From positions 372,001 to 436,000 of the forward strand of contig DALYEP010000001.1 in NCBI GenBank assembly GCA_031972475.1: a stretch of 64,000 nt of DNA. The letters run 5' to 3'. The position numbers and the translations under genes were made by a program. The notes below the pieces were generated by a model. It did no database searches, had not been told where the DNA came from, and saw nothing but the letters and a program-made list of their open reading frames with translations. Shown piece by piece: positions 46,217 to 55,385 of the stretch; within the stretch, counting starts at the first letter, position 1; each line of letters starts with the position of its first letter. Source of the DNA: CAIQNR01 sp031972475. Its GTDB lineage: Bacteria; Babelota; Babeliae; Babelales; CAIQNR01.

Positions 46217-47047
46217 TTATTCAGCCCAAGAACGAATTTTTTTTAAAATTTCCATTTCTTCAAAATCTTGCAATACAGGCAATTCAAGCAAAACAGAGAT
46301 ATGACGCAATTTAGGATGATTCATACAGCGTTGCAATGCATCTTTTCCTAATTTACCTTCACCTGGAATAGCATGCTTATCAATTCGAGAACCAAGATCT
46401 TTTTCTGAATCATTTAAATGAATAATTTTTAACTTTTCAAGTCCAACACACGTATCTAAAAGCTCTACAAAACTATCTAATCCTTGAGCAGTTGAAATAT
46501 CATAACCATAAGCATATGCATGGGCAGTATCCAAACAAAATGCAATCCGATTAGGCTCTTTAATTAAGCTTAAAAGAGATTTGAAATCTTCTAAATCACC
46601 ACCAACAGACATATTTCCATGTGCAGTATTTTCTAAAACAATAGTAATATCATCATATTTTTCAAGAGCTCGATTTAACGCTTTTGCTAAATAACTGATG
46701 CCCTCACTCTTATCTTTACATCCCGTTGCAGAACCAGGATGAATAATAACATGAGTAAATCCAAGTTGACGAGCAAGCTCAACTTCTCTTTTAAAGGTCT
46801 TCCATCCATTTCTACGCATACCTGCGAGATTAACCCAATAAGAAGCATGTAAATAAACTTCTTTAAAATGTTCTTTAATTTTTTTACGACAAGCTTCCAA
46901 TTCTCCTTCTGCAAAAGAAACATATTGCATATTTTCTGAAATAATAAAAAAACATTGCATTATAGTACTTTTTTGCTCGATTGCCTTATTTATAAGACTT
47001 AATAATGTTGTTGTTAATCGTAAATGCAATCCTATATTTCTCACCAT
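46217..47047 (-). CDS. nfo: Endonuclease IV-like AP endonuclease
   Basis: A 276-residue TIM-barrel AP endonuclease. The metal ligands of the family are visible: HASYWVN (His), HVIIHPGSATG (His), VLENTAHGN (Glu), CLDTAHAYAYGYD (Asp, His) and IIHLNDSEKD with RIDKHAIPGEG (His, Asp, His) and LLELP (Glu). It cuts next to abasic sites in base excision repair. The ATG at 47047 lies over the end of the upstream phosphohexomutase gene (7-base overlap), so they are coupled. The first 50 residues are less typical of the family. Confidence 0.9.
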   Translation of the reverse strand: MVRNIGLHLRLTTTLLSLINKAIEQKSTIMQCFFIISENMQYVSFAEGELEACRKKIKEHFKEVYLHASYWVNLAGMRRNGWKTFKREVELARQLGFTHVIIHPGSATGCKDKSEGISYLAKALNRALEKYDDITIVLENTAHGNMSVGGDLEDFKSLLSLIKEPNRIAFCLDTAHAYAYGYDISTAQGLDSFVELLDTCVGLEKLKIIHLNDSEKDLGSRIDKHAIPGEGKLGKDALQRCMNHPKLRHISVLLELPVLQDFEEMEILKKIRSWAE

Positions 47048-48450
47048 GTCACCTGTTCAAATAAAAATTCTTTCGAAAAATAAGGTTCTAATGCTTTTAT
47101 AAATTCTTCTTTGATGTAAAGCAAATCTTCTGAAGAATGCCCTTCAAAACGCAAGCAAACAACTGGTTGCGTATTTGAACTTCTAATTAAACCCCATCCC
47201 TTACCTGTATCTACTTTTATTCCATCAATTTCTATTATTTTATGATTTTTTTTATTCTCAAAATAACGTTTCACTCCATTAACTATCATTGTACTATCTT
47301 GTTTACATTCAATACGTAGCTCAGGAGAATTTTTTCTACTAGGAAAATCTGATAAAATAGCATTTAATGATGTAGTATACGTTGTTATTAATTCAAGTAA
47401 ACGTAGAGCTGCATAAACCCCATCATCAAATCCAAAATAACGATCATTAAAAAAGAAATGGCAACTTAACTCTCCTGCCAAAAGAGCATTATATTGTTTT
47501 ATGTATTGCTTAATAAATGAATGCCCAGAAGGAGATACAATAGGATTTAAACCACTTTTATTAATAACTTCTGCAAGAGCATCTGAACATTTAATATCAT
47601 AAACAACGGTTTTCTTATCTTTTTCGCAAGAAGACATTCCTATTTTTCGAGCCCATCCTGAAAGAATCACATCTCCACTTAACAGAATACCCTTATCTGT
47701 TATAACACCCATTCTATCAGCATCCCCATCAAATCCAATGCCTATTGCAATATTTGTTTTTTGGATGAGCAGCAGAAGGTCTTTCATATTTTCTAATAAT
47801 GTTGGATCAGCAGTATGATGTGGATAATTACCATCAACTTTTTCATAAAGCAATAAGGCTTTTTTCCATTTCATTTTTTTTACAAGCTGATTCATAATCA
47901 ATCCAACTGAAGCATTGCCACAATCAAATGCTATGGAATAATCACTTTCTACAAGATGCGGAAATAAACGAACAAGATAATCGACATAATCAGCAACAAG
48001 ATCATACTCACTGTAAGAACCAATTATATCTGAAATAATATATTTTTTTTGCTGATAATACATTTTAATATTTTGAATATCTTCAGGCATTAAACACTGC
48101 TTATGTAAAGAAATTTTAATACCATTCCATTCTTTAGAATTATGTGATGCTGTTATCATAAAAGCTGCATCAACCTGCAACCAATACTCTGAAAAATAAA
48201 TAACTGGAGTAGTACACATATTAACAAAAATAACATTAATACCACTTATTCGAAATGCCCTTACAAGCTCATCTTTAATAACCGAAGAATGTAATCTTCC
48301 ATCAATTCCTATGGCTACTGTTTGCAATAATGAATATTTTTCTTCTAAATAAAATACAATTGCTCTTCCAAGATTATAAACTTCATCAATAATTAATTCT
48401 TTCCCAACAATTCCTCTAATATCGTATGCTCTAAAAACACTATCTTTCAT
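47041..48450 (-). CDS. manB: Phosphomannomutase/phosphoglucomutase
   Basis: 469 residues from ATG 48450 (GGAG six bases upstream; the frame extends to 48462, an ATG within that site). A four-domain alpha-D-phosphohexomutase: the RAYDIRGIVG start, active serine loop ITASHNSKEWNG, metal loop DGDADRMG, sugar loop GELSCHFFF and the C-terminal phosphate site RSSNTQPV. It moves phosphate between C1 and C6 of mannose or glucose, supplying sugar nucleotides. The name is by type; whether it prefers mannose or glucose is not determined. Confidence 0.92.
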   Translation of the reverse strand: MKDSVFRAYDIRGIVGKELIIDEVYNLGRAIVFYLEEKYSLLQTVAIGIDGRLHSSVIKDELVRAFRISGINVIFVNMCTTPVIYFSEYWLQVDAAFMITASHNSKEWNGIKISLHKQCLMPEDIQNIKMYYQQKKYIISDIIGSYSEYDLVADYVDYLVRLFPHLVESDYSIAFDCGNASVGLIMNQLVKKMKWKKALLLYEKVDGNYPHHTADPTLLENMKDLLLLIQKTNIAIGIGFDGDADRMGVITDKGILLSGDVILSGWARKIGMSSCEKDKKTVVYDIKCSDALAEVINKSGLNPIVSPSGHSFIKQYIKQYNALLAGELSCHFFFNDRYFGFDDGVYAALRLLELITTYTTSLNAILSDFPSRKNSPELRIECKQDSTMIVNGVKRYFENKKNHKIIEIDGIKVDTGKGWGLIRSSNTQPVVCLRFEGHSSEDLLYIKEEFIKALEPYFSKEFLFEQVTW

Positions 48451-48494
48451 AAGAAGCTCCATACCCTATTTATTTTAACTTTCTTGATTGGTAG

Positions 48495-48500
48495 TATACT
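48495..48500 (+). promoter_or_regulatory. Candidate -10 box for the sbcC-like gene
   Basis: TATACT, 40 bases before the ATG at 48541, in the intergenic space between the divergent phosphohexomutase gene and the SbcC-like gene. No clear -35 box at the right spacing, so it is weak. Confidence 0.3.
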
Positions 48501-48540
48501 AAATCCACGATAACGACATTGCAAGGAAAATGGATTTACT

Positions 48541-51225
48541 ATGATTCCACTCATATTACGAATACAAAATTTTTTAAGTTACGGGCCAACTCCGCAAACA
48601 ATCGACTTTCGACCTTATAAACTCATTTGCCTATCTGGAAAAAATGGTCATGGAAAATCAGCTCTTCTTGATGCAATTACATGGGCGTTGTGGGGCGCTG
48701 CTCGAAAAACAAATGGAACATCAAAAGCAGATCAAGGAGTTTTAAAACTTGGCCATACAGAAATGATGGTATCTCTTGATTTTATTTCAAATGGCAACAC
48801 CTATAGAATTCGTAGAGTATTTTCAACAAAATATGGAAAGCCAAGCGCTCATGTTGATTTTGGAACTTACAACCCTGAAGATGATATTTTTATACCATTA
48901 ACAGAAAAAACAATTAGAAAAACTCAAGAAACAATTAATCAAGTCTTAGGCCTTGACTATGATGGATTTATTAATTCATCTTTTATTCGGCAAGGGCAAT
49001 CAAATGAATTTTCAAAAAAATCTCCTAAAGATAGAAAAGAAATTTTAGCATCAATATTGGGCCTTAATAAATATGAAAAAGCTCGAAAACTTGCAAGTGA
49101 TGAATCAAAAAAACTTCTTAATGAATCTGAATACACAAAAAAAATTGCTCATCATATCAATCAAGCATGCTTAGCAATAGAAAGCGAAGAAGCAAAATTA
49201 AAAACAGTAGAAACCCTATTTGAAGAATTTGAATTACAAAAAAAGAGCATATTACGATTACAAGAAACAACTTCTCAAGAAAAAGAAATATTACAAAAAA
49301 AATATCAAGAATATGCACTTATAGAAGCTGAAATAAAAAGAAACAATCTTGAAATAACATCAATGAAAAATCGTTTTATGACACTTGTACGACAATGGAA
49401 AAAAAATCATAGTCAATTTTTACATCTTCCTAATAAAGAAGAAATAAAAAACAAAAAAGATTCTATTAAAAAACTAATTCAAAAAGAGATCGAATCAACA
49501 GAAAAAAATTTAATTTTAAGATCACAACTTATTGCATACCAAGAACAAGAACAAAAGCTTATTTATGAAATAAACAAAGAATATCAAACAAAAATTCATG
49601 AACAAAGCATTAATATTGAAAAATTAAAATTAGAAATACATGGGCATTACGAAGAAGAAAAAAATATAGAAAAAGATATAGAAACCTTAGTTATAGAAAA
49701 AAAAAATATAGATGAAACAATAACTAATCTGCAAAAAGAAGTTGCTCCAGAATCTTTAATTAATGACACTCAAGAATTACAAAAAATTTTTGAACGATAT
49801 AAATCTTTTTATCAAAAATGGATTGATTCAGGAAATATTATTAATAATGAATTAAAACACCTTTATGATAAAAAAAAACTTATCGATGATATCAATAATC
49901 CAAGCTGCCCACTATGTGAACAAAATGTATCACAAGCGCGTAAACGTTTTTTATTAGGAAAACTCTCAACACAAGATCAATTTTTATTACATCGATTCAC
50001 AAAATTAAAACGCCTTATTAATTGGATAAAAGAAGTTATAACAAAACAACATAAAGCTCTTGAAATATCAAAAAAAATAGACGCTCTTTTACAAGAACAA
50101 GCTATCAAAACAAATTCTTTAAAAATAAAAAAAGAAAAAATATTAGATTTACATACTCATATAAATGATAAAAATAATACATTAGAAAAATATCTTAAAG
50201 AATTAATCATATTAAAAAACAATGTTACAAACACCCTTGCAAGTAATGCTGAATATCAAAAAATTCAAATTTTGAAAAAAAATATTGAACCTCAAATTAA
50301 GACTGAAATTAACAATCAAAAAAATCAATCTTCACTCCAAAAAGAACTTCTTTTAATAGAAGAACAAGAGCAACAATGGCTGATTATTTCTGAACAAAAA
50401 ATACTACAAACAGAACGCCGTGAAATGATTCACGAACTTTGCTTTGCGATAAAAGCGAAGAAAAAAGAATATAAAATACAACAAGAAGAGCTTTTAAAAT
50501 TTGAAAAGCTCGAAGAAAAAAATAAAGAAATTCAATTAATAGAAAGAAAAAACACTGAAACCCTAGTAGCTATCGAAAATAAAAAATCAGAGCTACTTAA
50601 AGAAAAAGGCGCTCTTGAAGGTTCGCTTAAAAAACTCTATGAGCAACAAAAAGAATTTATACTTTATGAAAAAAAATCTCATGATTTATTACTTGCTTCT
50701 CAAGAATACGCTGAAATTGCAACAGCATACGGCAAAGACGGCCTTCAGGCTCTTTTAATAGAAGATGCTTTACCAGAAATTGAACAAGAAGCTAATGATT
50801 TACTTAGCAAACTAACAGATAATCAAACTCATATTTTTATTGAATCGTTACGAGACCTAAAAAAAGGTGGGACAAAAGAAACGCTCGATATTAACATTTC
50901 CGATAGCAATGGAATTAGGCCGTATGAAATGTTTTCAGGAGGAGAAGCTTTCAGAATTGATTTTGCACTTCGAATAGCAATTTCTAAACTTTTAGCACGC
51001 AGAGCGGGAACATCATTACAAACACTTATTATTGATGAAGGATTTGGATCTCAAGATGAAGAAGGTCTCTCTCGTATTATGGATGTTATTTATAAAATAC
51101 AAGATGATTTTGAAAAAGTTATTATTGTATCACATTTGACAACAATGAAAGATCAATTTCCAGTACATTTTATTATTGAAAAAGAACACCAAGGATCTAA
51201 AGTTCTTATAAGAGAACTTGCATAA
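48541..51225 (+). CDS. sbcC: SbcC/Rad50-type DNA repair ATPase
   Basis: An 894-residue SMC-like ATPase: an N-terminal half with Walker A GKNGHGKSALLDAI, then long coiled coils around a zinc hook (NPSCPLCEQNVSQ) at about residue 457, and a C-terminal half with signature FSGGEAFRID and Walker B TLIIDEGFGSQ. It tethers DNA ends and regulates its nuclease partner SbcD/Mre11, which is not in the window. The ATG was chosen at 48541, preceded by GGA eight bases upstream. A strong terminator follows at 51240. Confidence 0.93.
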   Translation: MIPLILRIQNFLSYGPTPQTIDFRPYKLICLSGKNGHGKSALLDAITWALWGAARKTNGTSKADQGVLKLGHTEMMVSLDFISNGNTYRIRRVFSTKYGKPSAHVDFGTYNPEDDIFIPLTEKTIRKTQETINQVLGLDYDGFINSSFIRQGQSNEFSKKSPKDRKEILASILGLNKYEKARKLASDESKKLLNESEYTKKIAHHINQACLAIESEEAKLKTVETLFEEFELQKKSILRLQETTSQEKEILQKKYQEYALIEAEIKRNNLEITSMKNRFMTLVRQWKKNHSQFLHLPNKEEIKNKKDSIKKLIQKEIESTEKNLILRSQLIAYQEQEQKLIYEINKEYQTKIHEQSINIEKLKLEIHGHYEEEKNIEKDIETLVIEKKNIDETITNLQKEVAPESLINDTQELQKIFERYKSFYQKWIDSGNIINNELKHLYDKKKLIDDINNPSCPLCEQNVSQARKRFLLGKLSTQDQFLLHRFTKLKRLINWIKEVITKQHKALEISKKIDALLQEQAIKTNSLKIKKEKILDLHTHINDKNNTLEKYLKELIILKNNVTNTLASNAEYQKIQILKKNIEPQIKTEINNQKNQSSLQKELLLIEEQEQQWLIISEQKILQTERREMIHELCFAIKAKKKEYKIQQEELLKFEKLEEKNKEIQLIERKNTETLVAIENKKSELLKEKGALEGSLKKLYEQQKEFILYEKKSHDLLLASQEYAEIATAYGKDGLQALLIEDALPEIEQEANDLLSKLTDNQTHIFIESLRDLKKGGTKETLDINISDSNGIRPYEMFSGGEAFRIDFALRIAISKLLARRAGTSLQTLIIDEGFGSQDEEGLSRIMDVIYKIQDDFEKVIIVSHLTTMKDQFPVHFIIEKEHQGSKVLIRELA

Positions 51226-51239
51226 AAATTTTTAATAAA

Positions 51240-51284
51240 AAAAATAAGTCTTAACAAATAATTACTTCGTTAAGACTTATTTTT
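51240..51284. terminator. Bidirectional terminator between sbcC and rplQ
   Basis: 16-bp perfect arms at 51240-51255 and 51269-51284 (core AAAATAAGTCTTAAC / GTTAAGACTTATTTT), 13-base loop, T-rich on both sides. It separates the convergent SbcC-like gene and the ribosomal operon. Confidence 0.85.
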
Positions 51285-51311
51285 AATTTTTGAATTAATA
51301 TAAGAAAATTC

Positions 51312-51671
51312 TTAAATAACCCATTCAAGCTTTGCAATTGTTGCTGTATCGCTTATACGCTTACCAAGTGGAATTAAACGAGTGTAGCCACCATTTCTTT
51401 CTACATAGCGAGGTGCAATTTCAAAAAACAATTTAGTTAAAGCTTCTTCTTTATAAGGAAGCATCGCTTTTACTGCTCGACGAGCATTAAAATGATTACC
51501 TACGCGTGCTTTTGTAACAATTTTTTCAGCAAGTCTTTGTACTTCTTTTGCTCGAGCGCGAGTTGTAGTCAAAGTGCCAAAAGTAATTAAATGAATTACT
51601 TGATTACGAAGCAACGCTTTCCTATGAGAAGGAGTTACATTGAGCTTTCTTTTATTTATTTGATGTTTCAT
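51312..51671 (-). CDS. rplQ: Ribosomal protein bL17
   Basis: A 119-residue 50S protein near the exit tunnel. It starts MKHQINKRKLNVTPSHRKAL, then RNQVIHLITFGTLTTTRARAKE and ends with the TRLIPLGKRISDTA segment, as in bL17. The ATG has AAGGAAAAACAGCT upstream. It is the last gene of the block, 15 bases after rpoA, before a strong terminator. Confidence 0.97.
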   Translation of the reverse strand: MKHQINKRKLNVTPSHRKALLRNQVIHLITFGTLTTTRARAKEVQRLAEKIVTKARVGNHFNARRAVKAMLPYKEEALTKLFFEIAPRYVERNGGYTRLIPLGKRISDTATIAKLEWVI

Positions 51672-51686
51672 AGCTGTTTTTCCTTA

Positions 51687-52790
51687 TTAATCAAGATCAT
51701 CAGCAAGATCATCATCCTCATCATCATATGACGAGTCTTCAGGTGCTGTAATACCATATTCTTGCATAATCTGCTTTAAATCATCTTCACTGATATTCAT
51801 ACCAAATGAAAGACCAAAAGTTTTCATGCTTTCTTTTACTTCATTGAGTGATTTACGACCAAAGTTTTTAATGCGTAATCCATCATCTTCAGATAAATTA
51901 ACAAGATCAACGATGCGTTTAATATTAGCATTCATTAAGCAATTATGCGCTCTAACTGAAAGTTCAAGTTCATCAATTGGCTTAAGTAAAAGATCAACTG
52001 AAACACCTTTGATTTGAATATTCATACCTTGATCTTGTTTAACTTTAACATCTTCTTTTGGAGGAGTTGAAATTTCATTAAATGGAATTTCACCAGTAAT
52101 CAAGAAATGCTCCAATTGTGTACGCAATACAGATACTGCATAATGAAAAACATCTGTTGGCTCTACAGAACCATTGGTATGAATTTGCAAAATCAATCTA
52201 TCATAATCAATTTCTTGTCCAACACGTGTTTTTTCAATATTAAAAGTTACTTGAGTAACAGGTGAAAACATTGCATCAAGATAAATTCTTGAATCATCCT
52301 GTAATGTTTTTCCTTCTGGCCACTGAGCAGTTTTATAACCACGACCAGATTGTACAAAAAACTCTATTTCAAGTTCACCTTCAGATGCTACGTGTGCAAG
52401 TATGTGGTCAGTATTGATCAATTCAAGATTTTCATCTGCTACAATATCTGCTACACGAGCAATAGCACCGTCTTTAACATGCAAACGCATTTTTCCAGGT
52501 TTACCATCCTTACTATGCACAACAATTTGTTTAATATTTAAACATAACTGCATAGCATCTTCCACTACTCCAGAAATAACCGCAAACTCATTGTTAACGC
52601 CTTTAATTATAACTGAAGTAACAGCAGAACCTTCAACACCACCTAAAAGAATACGTCGTAAAGCATTCCCTAAGGTCATTCCAAATCCTGGTTCTAAAGG
52701 CTGTGCCGTCAATTCACCAAATCTATTTGATATAGATTTTTTATCCCACGTAATACGTGGAATAGTAAGCGGTTGATATTCTTTATTCAT
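51687..52790 (-). CDS. rpoA: RNA polymerase subunit alpha
   Basis: 367 residues. The N-terminal assembly domain has LEPGFGMTLGNALRRILL and GVEGSAVTSV; the C-terminal DNA-binding domain includes LKPIDELELSVRAHNCLMN and LRIKNFGRKSLNEVK. It is longer than the usual 310-330, due to an acidic C-terminal tail (SSYDDEDDDLADDLD). The ATG has GGGGGA upstream. It lies between rpsD and rplQ in the standard alpha-operon order. Confidence 0.97.
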   Translation of the reverse strand: MNKEYQPLTIPRITWDKKSISNRFGELTAQPLEPGFGMTLGNALRRILLGGVEGSAVTSVIIKGVNNEFAVISGVVEDAMQLCLNIKQIVVHSKDGKPGKMRLHVKDGAIARVADIVADENLELINTDHILAHVASEGELEIEFFVQSGRGYKTAQWPEGKTLQDDSRIYLDAMFSPVTQVTFNIEKTRVGQEIDYDRLILQIHTNGSVEPTDVFHYAVSVLRTQLEHFLITGEIPFNEISTPPKEDVKVKQDQGMNIQIKGVSVDLLLKPIDELELSVRAHNCLMNANIKRIVDLVNLSEDDGLRIKNFGRKSLNEVKESMKTFGLSFGMNISEDDLKQIMQEYGITAPEDSSYDDEDDDLADDLD

Positions 52791-52838
52791 TTACAATCCC
52801 CCACACATTATTACGCACACCATAAACTTCACTTACAA

Positions 52839-53417
52839 TTATTTAGAATACAATTCAACAATCATGTGTTCTTCGATTGGAACTTGAATATCAGATCTAA
52901 CTGGACGACGAAGCACCTGCCCTTTGCGATCTTGCTTATTAAGCTCTAACCACTCAGGAACCTTGATACCAATATTCAAACGTTTATCAACTACTTGCTC
53001 TAAAAACTGAGTTTTTGATGTAACATTTTCAACAAAAGAAACTGTATCTCCTACATTCACTAACAATGATGGAGAATAAACTCTTTTACCATTAACAAGA
53101 ACATGTCCATGAACAATCACTTGTCGAGCTTGACGACGAGTAACAGATAACTTTAAACGATATAAAATATTATCTAATCTTTGCTCAAGCAAACTGAGAA
53201 GATTTTCCCCTGGAGCTCCTTGTTGACGCATTGCTTCTTTAAAAAAACGACGGAATTGTTTTTCACGAACACCATACATTTTTTTTACTTTTTGCTTTTC
53301 AAGTAATTGCTTACCATACTCAGAAAGTTTTTTATTTGAAGCTCTAACTGCTTTCTGCTCAGCACGAGTTCCTAAGTCTTGTTCTAATGGTGAATTTTTT
53401 TGATTTTTTTTATTCAT
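52839..53417 (-). CDS. rpsD: Ribosomal protein uS4
   Basis: A 192-residue primary 16S-binding protein. The S4 domain is clear (LDNILYRLKLSVTRRQARQ, GHVLVNGKRV). The N-terminus (MNKKNQKNSPLEQDLGTR) lacks the usual ARYxGPxxxxxRRxG element and its zinc module; the family block KLSEYGKQLLEKQKVKKMYG follows directly. The start has AGGAAG upstream. It is shorter than the usual 205, which I read as a true N-terminal variation. Confidence 0.96.
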   Translation of the reverse strand: MNKKNQKNSPLEQDLGTRAEQKAVRASNKKLSEYGKQLLEKQKVKKMYGVREKQFRRFFKEAMRQQGAPGENLLSLLEQRLDNILYRLKLSVTRRQARQVIVHGHVLVNGKRVYSPSLLVNVGDTVSFVENVTSKTQFLEQVVDKRLNIGIKVPEWLELNKQDRKGQVLRRPVRSDIQVPIEEHMIVELYSK

Positions 53418-53442
53418 AACTTCCTAAAAGCTCTCGATAAAA

Positions 53443-53829
53443 TTATACGCGACGTTTCTTTGGAGGACGACATCCATTATGAGGTAATGGAGTAACATCT
53501 CTCAACATAGAAACAGCTATCCCAGAAGATTGAAAGGCCCTAACAATAGAGTCACGTCCAGCCCCAGGCCCTTGCAAATTAACTTCTATAACTTTAATTC
53601 CTAATGGAGCCATATCTTTTGCTAAAGTAAGCCCAATTTGAGTCGCCGCAAAAGGAGTTCCTTTACGAGCGCCCTTAAAACCAAGTTTACCAGCACTACA
53701 GCGCAATAATACATCGCCTTCCATTGTTGTAATAGAAACAAGCGTATTATTAAACGATGATTGGACATGAGCTATAGCAGACTCAATACGTGCTTTTTTT
53801 TGTTTTTTTGATTTTTGTTTATAAGCCAT
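53443..53829 (-). CDS. rpsK: Ribosomal protein uS11
   Basis: A 128-residue 30S platform protein contacting mRNA at the exit site. Family blocks: HVQSSFNNTLVSITTMEG, GFKGARKGTPFAATQ, and RDVTPLPHNGCRPPKKRRV at the end. It has AAGGTAAT before the ATG and sits 8 bases after rpsM and 25 before rpsD. Confidence 0.98.
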   Translation of the reverse strand: MAYKQKSKKQKKARIESAIAHVQSSFNNTLVSITTMEGDVLLRCSAGKLGFKGARKGTPFAATQIGLTLAKDMAPLGIKVIEVNLQGPGAGRDSIVRAFQSSGIAVSMLRDVTPLPHNGCRPPKKRRV

Positions 53830-53837
53830 TGATTACC

Positions 53838-54227
53838 TTACTTCTTCGTAGTTTTCTTTTTAGCTGCTACCACATTTCCTGCCTTACGCGGACCTTTTCG
53901 AGTACGAGCATTGGTCTTAGTTCTTTGCCCACGAACAGGTAAACCTCTTTTATGACGTAAACCTCTATAGGAACCAATCTCCTGAAGACGACGGATATTT
54001 AAAGTAATTTCTTTTCTCAAATCACCTTCAACTCGATAATTAGTTGTAATTTCTTTTTGAATAGCAGCAACCTCTTCATCAGACAAATCTTTTACGCGAG
54101 TATTAAAATCAACACCCAACTTTTGAAGAATTCCTTGTGAAGTTTTTAATCCAATACCAAATACGTATGTTAAACCATATTCTATACGTTTATTATACGG
54201 TAATGTTACACCTTCTATACGTGCCAT
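53838..54227 (-). CDS. rpsM: Ribosomal protein uS13
   Basis: A 129-residue protein of the 30S head, contacting tRNA and bridging to the 50S. It starts MARIEGVTLPYNKRIEYGLTY and shows GIGLKTSQGIL, RGLRHKRGLPVRGQRTKTNA and a Lys-rich tail. AGGAG lies upstream. It follows rpmJ by 17 bases. Confidence 0.98.
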   Translation of the reverse strand: MARIEGVTLPYNKRIEYGLTYVFGIGLKTSQGILQKLGVDFNTRVKDLSDEEVAAIQKEITTNYRVEGDLRKEITLNIRRLQEIGSYRGLRHKRGLPVRGQRTKTNARTRKGPRKAGNVVAAKKKTTKK

Positions 54228-54244
54228 AGCATCTATACTCCTGA

Positions 54245-54361
54245 CTAACCTTGGCGTTGTTTATGTCGTAAACTTTTTTTACAAATAACGCGAATAATAC
54301 GGCCTCTTCGAACAACTCGACAATCACCACACATTTTTTTTACAGACGTTCTTACTTTCAT
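54245..54361 (-). CDS. rpmJ: Ribosomal protein bL36
   Basis: A 38-residue gene, start ATG 54361, stop TAG 54247-54245. The sequence MKVRTSVKKMCGDCRVVRRG with later CKKSLRHKQRQG has the zinc set C11, C14, C27, H33 of the Cys-type bL36. It stands between infA and rpsM, the usual position, and is too short for standard ORF lists. Confidence 0.96.
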   Translation of the reverse strand: MKVRTSVKKMCGDCRVVRRGRIIRVICKKSLRHKQRQG

Positions 54362-54381
54362 CAGTTCACCTTGTATGCTCA

Positions 54382-54609
54382 TTAATTCTTATAGCGCAAC
54401 ACAATCCTACCACGACTCAAATCGTAAGGAGACAACTCTAACGCAACCTTATCTCCCGGTAAAATACGAATATAATTCATACGCATTTTACCTGAAACGT
54501 GCCCCAAAACAACATGCCCACCTTCTATTTCAACACGAAACATAGCATTAGGCAATGTTTCTTGAACTATACCATCCATACGAATGACATCTTCTTTTTG
54601 TTTACTCAT
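54382..54609 (-). CDS. infA: Translation initiation factor IF-1
   Basis: A 75-residue OB-fold protein that occupies the A site during initiation. The blocks DVIRMDGIVQETLPNAMFRV, GHVSGKMRMNYIRILPGDKV and SRGRIVLRYK match the family. A GGGGAGG site precedes the ATG. It follows map by five bases, and rpmJ comes next. Confidence 0.98.
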   Translation of the reverse strand: MSKQKEDVIRMDGIVQETLPNAMFRVEIEGGHVVLGHVSGKMRMNYIRILPGDKVALELSPYDLSRGRIVLRYKN

Positions 54610-54614
54610 AACTT

Positions 54615-55385
54615 TTAATACCTCCCCTTACTTTCTAATCTTGTTAATATCTTTGGACCTTGCGCTGTTATAAAAACTGTATCTTCTACATGTGCAGCTA
54701 AAGATCCATCATCTGTTTTTACAGTCCATCTGTCATCAGTAATATGAACTTCATAAGACCCCACAGTAATCATAGGCTCAAGAGCAAAAGCCATACCCTC
54801 TCTTAAAACAATTCCTTGCCCTTCAAATCCATAATTCAAAATTTCTGGATCTTCGTGCATAGATTTGCCTATTCCATGACCCGCAAAATCTCTTACTACT
54901 CCAAAACCATTACTTTCAACTTCTTTTTGAATTGATGCAGAAACATTTCCTAATTTATTACCAGGAAAACATTCTTTAATTCCTTTATCCAAAGCAGACT
55001 GAGCAACATACACCAACTTCCTAGCAACATCACTTGCGACATCGTCAACAAAAAAACATCGCGCCATGTCAGCACAATACCCTTTCCAAGAAGCACAAAC
55101 ATCCAACTTAACAAGATCACTTTTTTTCAAAATTTTATCTTTTGAAGGAATTCCATGAACCACTTCATCATTCAAAGATATACATGTTACATACTTATAA
55201 CCTGCATACCCTTTCATTTCAGAAATTAGTCCTTTTTCCTTTAATTGACGCGCCACAAAAAAATCTATTTCATACGTTGAAATACCAACTGCAATCAAAG
55301 ATTGAACTTGCTCAAAAATTTCTGACAATAACAATCCTGCTGTTTCCATCTTAGAAAATGCTATTTTATTTTTAATTGAAATCAT
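54615..55385 (-). CDS. map: Methionine aminopeptidase
   Basis: A 256-residue enzyme that removes the initiator methionine. The five metal ligands are seen in LDVCASWKGYCADMARC (two Asp), AGHGIGKSMHED (His), FALEPMI (Glu) and HVEDTVFIT (Glu). The ATG overlaps the adk stop (ATGA), so the two are coupled. It lies in the usual secY-adk-map-infA order. Confidence 0.98.
   Translation of the reverse strand: MISIKNKIAFSKMETAGLLLSEIFEQVQSLIAVGISTYEIDFFVARQLKEKGLISEMKGYAGYKYVTCISLNDEVVHGIPSKDKILKKSDLVKLDVCASWKGYCADMARCFFVDDVASDVARKLVYVAQSALDKGIKECFPGNKLGNVSASIQKEVESNGFGVVRDFAGHGIGKSMHEDPEILNYGFEGQGIVLREGMAFALEPMITVGSYEVHITDDRWTVKTDDGSLAAHVEDTVFITAQGPKILTRLESKGRY

Noticed and set aside
52402..52776. 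A 124-codon plus-strand frame within rpoA
   Set aside because: It is antisense to a highly conserved gene, and shows no domain or ribosome site.
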